Assembly: GCA_027019045.1 (NCBI GenBank)
Contig: JALUXI010000256.1
Span: forward strand, 1-6,613
Reading direction: 5' to 3'
DNA length: 6,613 nt
Source of the DNA: Piscirickettsiaceae bacterium
GTDB taxonomy: Bacteria > Pseudomonadota > Gammaproteobacteria > Thiomicrospirales > Thiomicrospiraceae
Within the stretch, counting starts at the first letter, position 1; every line of letters starts with the position of its first letter. The position numbers and the translations under genes are program-made. This document shows positions 5,356 to 6,613 of the stretch, piece by piece. The notes beneath the pieces are model-generated. The model saw only the letters and a program-made list of their open reading frames with translations. It was not told the origin of the DNA and made no database searches.

Positions 5356-6613
5356 GCAGTGACATGCTTAGTTGTGCTTAAAAGTCCATCATAGCGGCCA
5401 TCGGCAAAGAGGCGATAGCCGCTGATCTCTTTTCGCATCACCGCATATTGATCTTCATACCATAAAGGCAAACAGGCCAATGTCTGCTCTAAATGCGCCT
5501 GAAGTTGACGATAAAGCTGTGCCGCTTCGGCCAGATCCTGAGTGGCTTCTGCTTGTCGTATCAATCTATCCGCTTCGGCATCACGATAACGGCCACGGTT
5601 GGCGCCATTGGGCGGAATTGCTGAGCTGTCAAAAACATATTTGAAAATATCAGGGCTTTTAATCCCGACCCACGCCAAGCTATAAAGCTGAAATCGCCCC
5701 TGTTTTATATCATGATAAAAGGTTCCCCAGTCGTAACTCTGGATATTCAGGTCAATGCCCAACTTGCGTAGTTGCGATTGATAAATCGTTGCCAAGCGTA
5801 ATCGAGTGGGGTCGGATGAAGTTTTATAACTCAGTTGTAGGCGTAACTGCCCATTTTGTAAACGAAAATGTTTAGGATAGGCTTCAACCAACTGTCGATA
5901 AATATTTTGCCACTCCAATACTGACAAATTTTCAGAATTTTTTGTATTTTTTGCTAGAACTCCCAGTCCTGCTATTCTCTTTTTCTGTTTTCGAACTTCA
6001 GGACTGGGAATTTTGGGATTTTTTTGGTTTTTTGCTTGTAAATTTTGCCACAGTTGAAGGAACCCTTGATGCAGGGCGATTTGTGATTGCTGAGGGTCAT
6101 AAGGATAGCCATGCAAATCGGGATTGCCTGCCCAATGATTGGGGGAGAGCAACCCGCCTGCTAAATGCGCATGTCCTTTAAACATCGCTTGGATAATGGC
6201 AGGACGGTCGATCCCATAGGCGATTGCTTGTCTAAAAGGCAACAGGCTTAAAATGGGGTCTTCAAAATTAAAACCCATATAGGCAAAATTAGTGCCACTA
6301 TGCCAAGCCACTTTCAACTCTGGACGCTGCTCACAATAGGCAGTCATCTCGGGTGAAAGGTCATTCTGAATTAGATCCAACTCTCCTTTTCGCAACTTCA
6401 AGACCCGTACCGTCGCATCTTTGACAGGCAGAAATTGAAGCAAAACGCCATCTTTTACCCTTTTTAATACCAGCTTCTGATCATTCATTGAGACAAATTC
6501 GGCACCACCACTGCCAATGGGCTGATCTTGAAAACGGTGTCCTTGCTCAATCAAATCCGCTGGACAAATTCCAATGGTCAAGCGTCCTACAAAAAGGGCA
6601 TCAGCTGCTTTCA
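5334..6613 (-). CDS. Peptide ABC transporter substrate-binding protein, SBP family 5 (5' end beyond window)
   Basis: This is the C-terminal 425 residues of a periplasmic peptide-binding protein of the DppA/OppA type; the start, signal peptide and first domain half lie past the right edge. The frame is open to the edge (first full codon at 6611). Counting from there, family features are: PIGSGGAEFV at 31-40 (usually PVGTGPYKF), YMGFNFEDP at 111-119, FRQAIAYGIDRPAIIQAMFKG at about 126-146, and the lobe-closing region YDWGTFYHDIKQGRF. A Tyr-Arg-Asp-Ala-Glu-Ala-Asp-Arg block and CLPLWYEDQYAVMR follow towards the C-terminus. An apparent 46-residue Lys/Asn/Gln-rich insertion occupies about residues 187-232 (see the repeat at 5904-6051). 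The 3' end overlaps amrS by 22 bp, and no terminator is visible there. It may serve the DppB-type permease at the left edge, which is on the same strand, but the genes between them make this an inference. Confidence 0.92.
   Translation of the reverse strand, partial: KAADALFVGRLTIGICPADLIEQGHRFQDQPIGSGGAEFVSMNDQKLVLKRVKDGVLLQFLPVKDATVRVLKLRKGELDLIQNDLSPEMTAYCEQRPELKVAWHSGTNFAYMGFNFEDPILSLLPFRQAIAYGIDRPAIIQAMFKGHAHLAGGLLSPNHWAGNPDLHGYPYDPQQSQIALHQGFLQLWQNLQAKNQKNPKIPSPEVRKQKKRIAGLGVLAKNTKNSENLSVLEWQNIYRQLVEAYPKHFRLQNGQLRLQLSYKTSSDPTRLRLATIYQSQLRKLGIDLNIQSYDWGTFYHDIKQGRFQLYSLAWVGIKSPDIFKYVFDSSAIPPNGANRGRYRDAEADRLIRQAEATQDLAEAAQLYRQLQAHLEQTLACLPLWYEDQYAVMRKEISGYRLFADGRYDGLLSTTKHVTAQVSGVS
5904..6051. 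repeat. 10-bp direct repeats bounding a probable 138-bp in-frame insertion in the binding-protein gene
   Basis: ATTTTGCCAC occurs at 5904-5913 and again at 6042-6051, exactly 138 bp apart. The minus-strand codons read Trp-Gln-Asn at both copies. Removing one copy and the intervening DNA would join LQLWQN directly to IYRQLVEAYP and keep the frame. The segment between is strongly T-rich on the plus strand, unlike the flanking coding DNA, and encodes many Lys, Asn and Gln residues. Its two halves repeat AKNQKN and AKNTKN (TTTTTTGCT at 5947-5955 and 6028-6036). The pattern fits a small inserted element with target duplication, or a tandem-type expansion of a surface loop. Confidence 0.5.
5958..6012. 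repeat. Inverted repeat inside the in-frame insertion
   Basis: CCCAGTCCTG (5962-5971) and CAGGACTGGG (5999-6008) are perfect inverted copies around a 27-nt loop. Pairing extends outward with one mismatch to 5958 and 6012, giving arms of about 14 bp. It lies wholly inside the coding sequence, where it encodes parts of KIPSPEV and RIAGLGVLA. A stem this long within a gene is unusual and suggests an inserted palindromic element. Confidence 0.75.

Noticed and set aside
5942..6181. Plus-strand open frame rich in Phe and Leu
   Set aside because: It is the antisense reading of the T-rich insertion in the binding-protein gene, so its length and composition are a by-product of that segment.

Overview
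The window looks like chromosomal DNA of a Gram-negative bacterium with moderate to low GC, probably a gammaproteobacterium. The clues are the protein families present: an NnrS nitric-oxide-response membrane protein, a proteobacterial-type L,D-transpeptidase, a Dpp/Opp-type peptide ABC transporter and a complete AmmeMemoRadiSam gene set. A sulfur-oxidising or denitrification-capable lineage would fit, but the genus cannot be fixed from the sequence alone. There are no RNA genes, CRISPR arrays, transposases or phage genes.

Layout from left to right. Positions 1-771 (minus) hold the first 257 residues of a DppB-type permease that runs off the left edge. Its TTG start overlaps the stop codon of a YkuD-fold L,D-transpeptidase (768-1241, minus), so the two are probably translationally coupled. 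A 232-bp intergenic stretch with a hairpin and a candidate promoter leads into nnrS (1474-2688, plus). A near-perfect palindromic bidirectional terminator (2693-2720) separates nnrS from the convergent pair amrA (AMMECR1 domain, 2719-3327) and amrB (Memo-like, 3330-4139). Both are on the minus strand, 2 bp apart, with amrB promoter-proximal. They are transcribed divergently from amrS (radical SAM, 4228-5355, plus). The 88 bp between amrB and amrS can be read as two face-to-face promoters sharing one -10 region, next to a 10-bp palindrome. amrS overlaps by 22 bp the 3' end of a family-5 solute-binding protein gene (5334-6613, minus), whose 5' end lies beyond the right edge.

How the genes may work together. 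The binding protein and the permease are of the kind that form one peptide importer, and both are on the minus strand. They are about 4.5 kb apart, with the amr genes, nnrS and the transpeptidase gene between them. The transpeptidase-permease coupling suggests a link between peptidoglycan crosslinking and uptake of peptides, perhaps murein peptides. The three amr genes form a recognised but, to my knowledge, biochemically undefined set. nnrS has its own unit and shares only a terminator with them.

The most unusual thing in the window is inside the binding-protein gene. A stretch at about 5914-6051, rich in Lys, Asn and Gln codons, is flanked by 10-bp direct repeats exactly 138 bp (46 codons) apart. 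It carries a 10-bp perfect inverted repeat. It looks like an in-frame insertion of a small palindromic element into a coding sequence.
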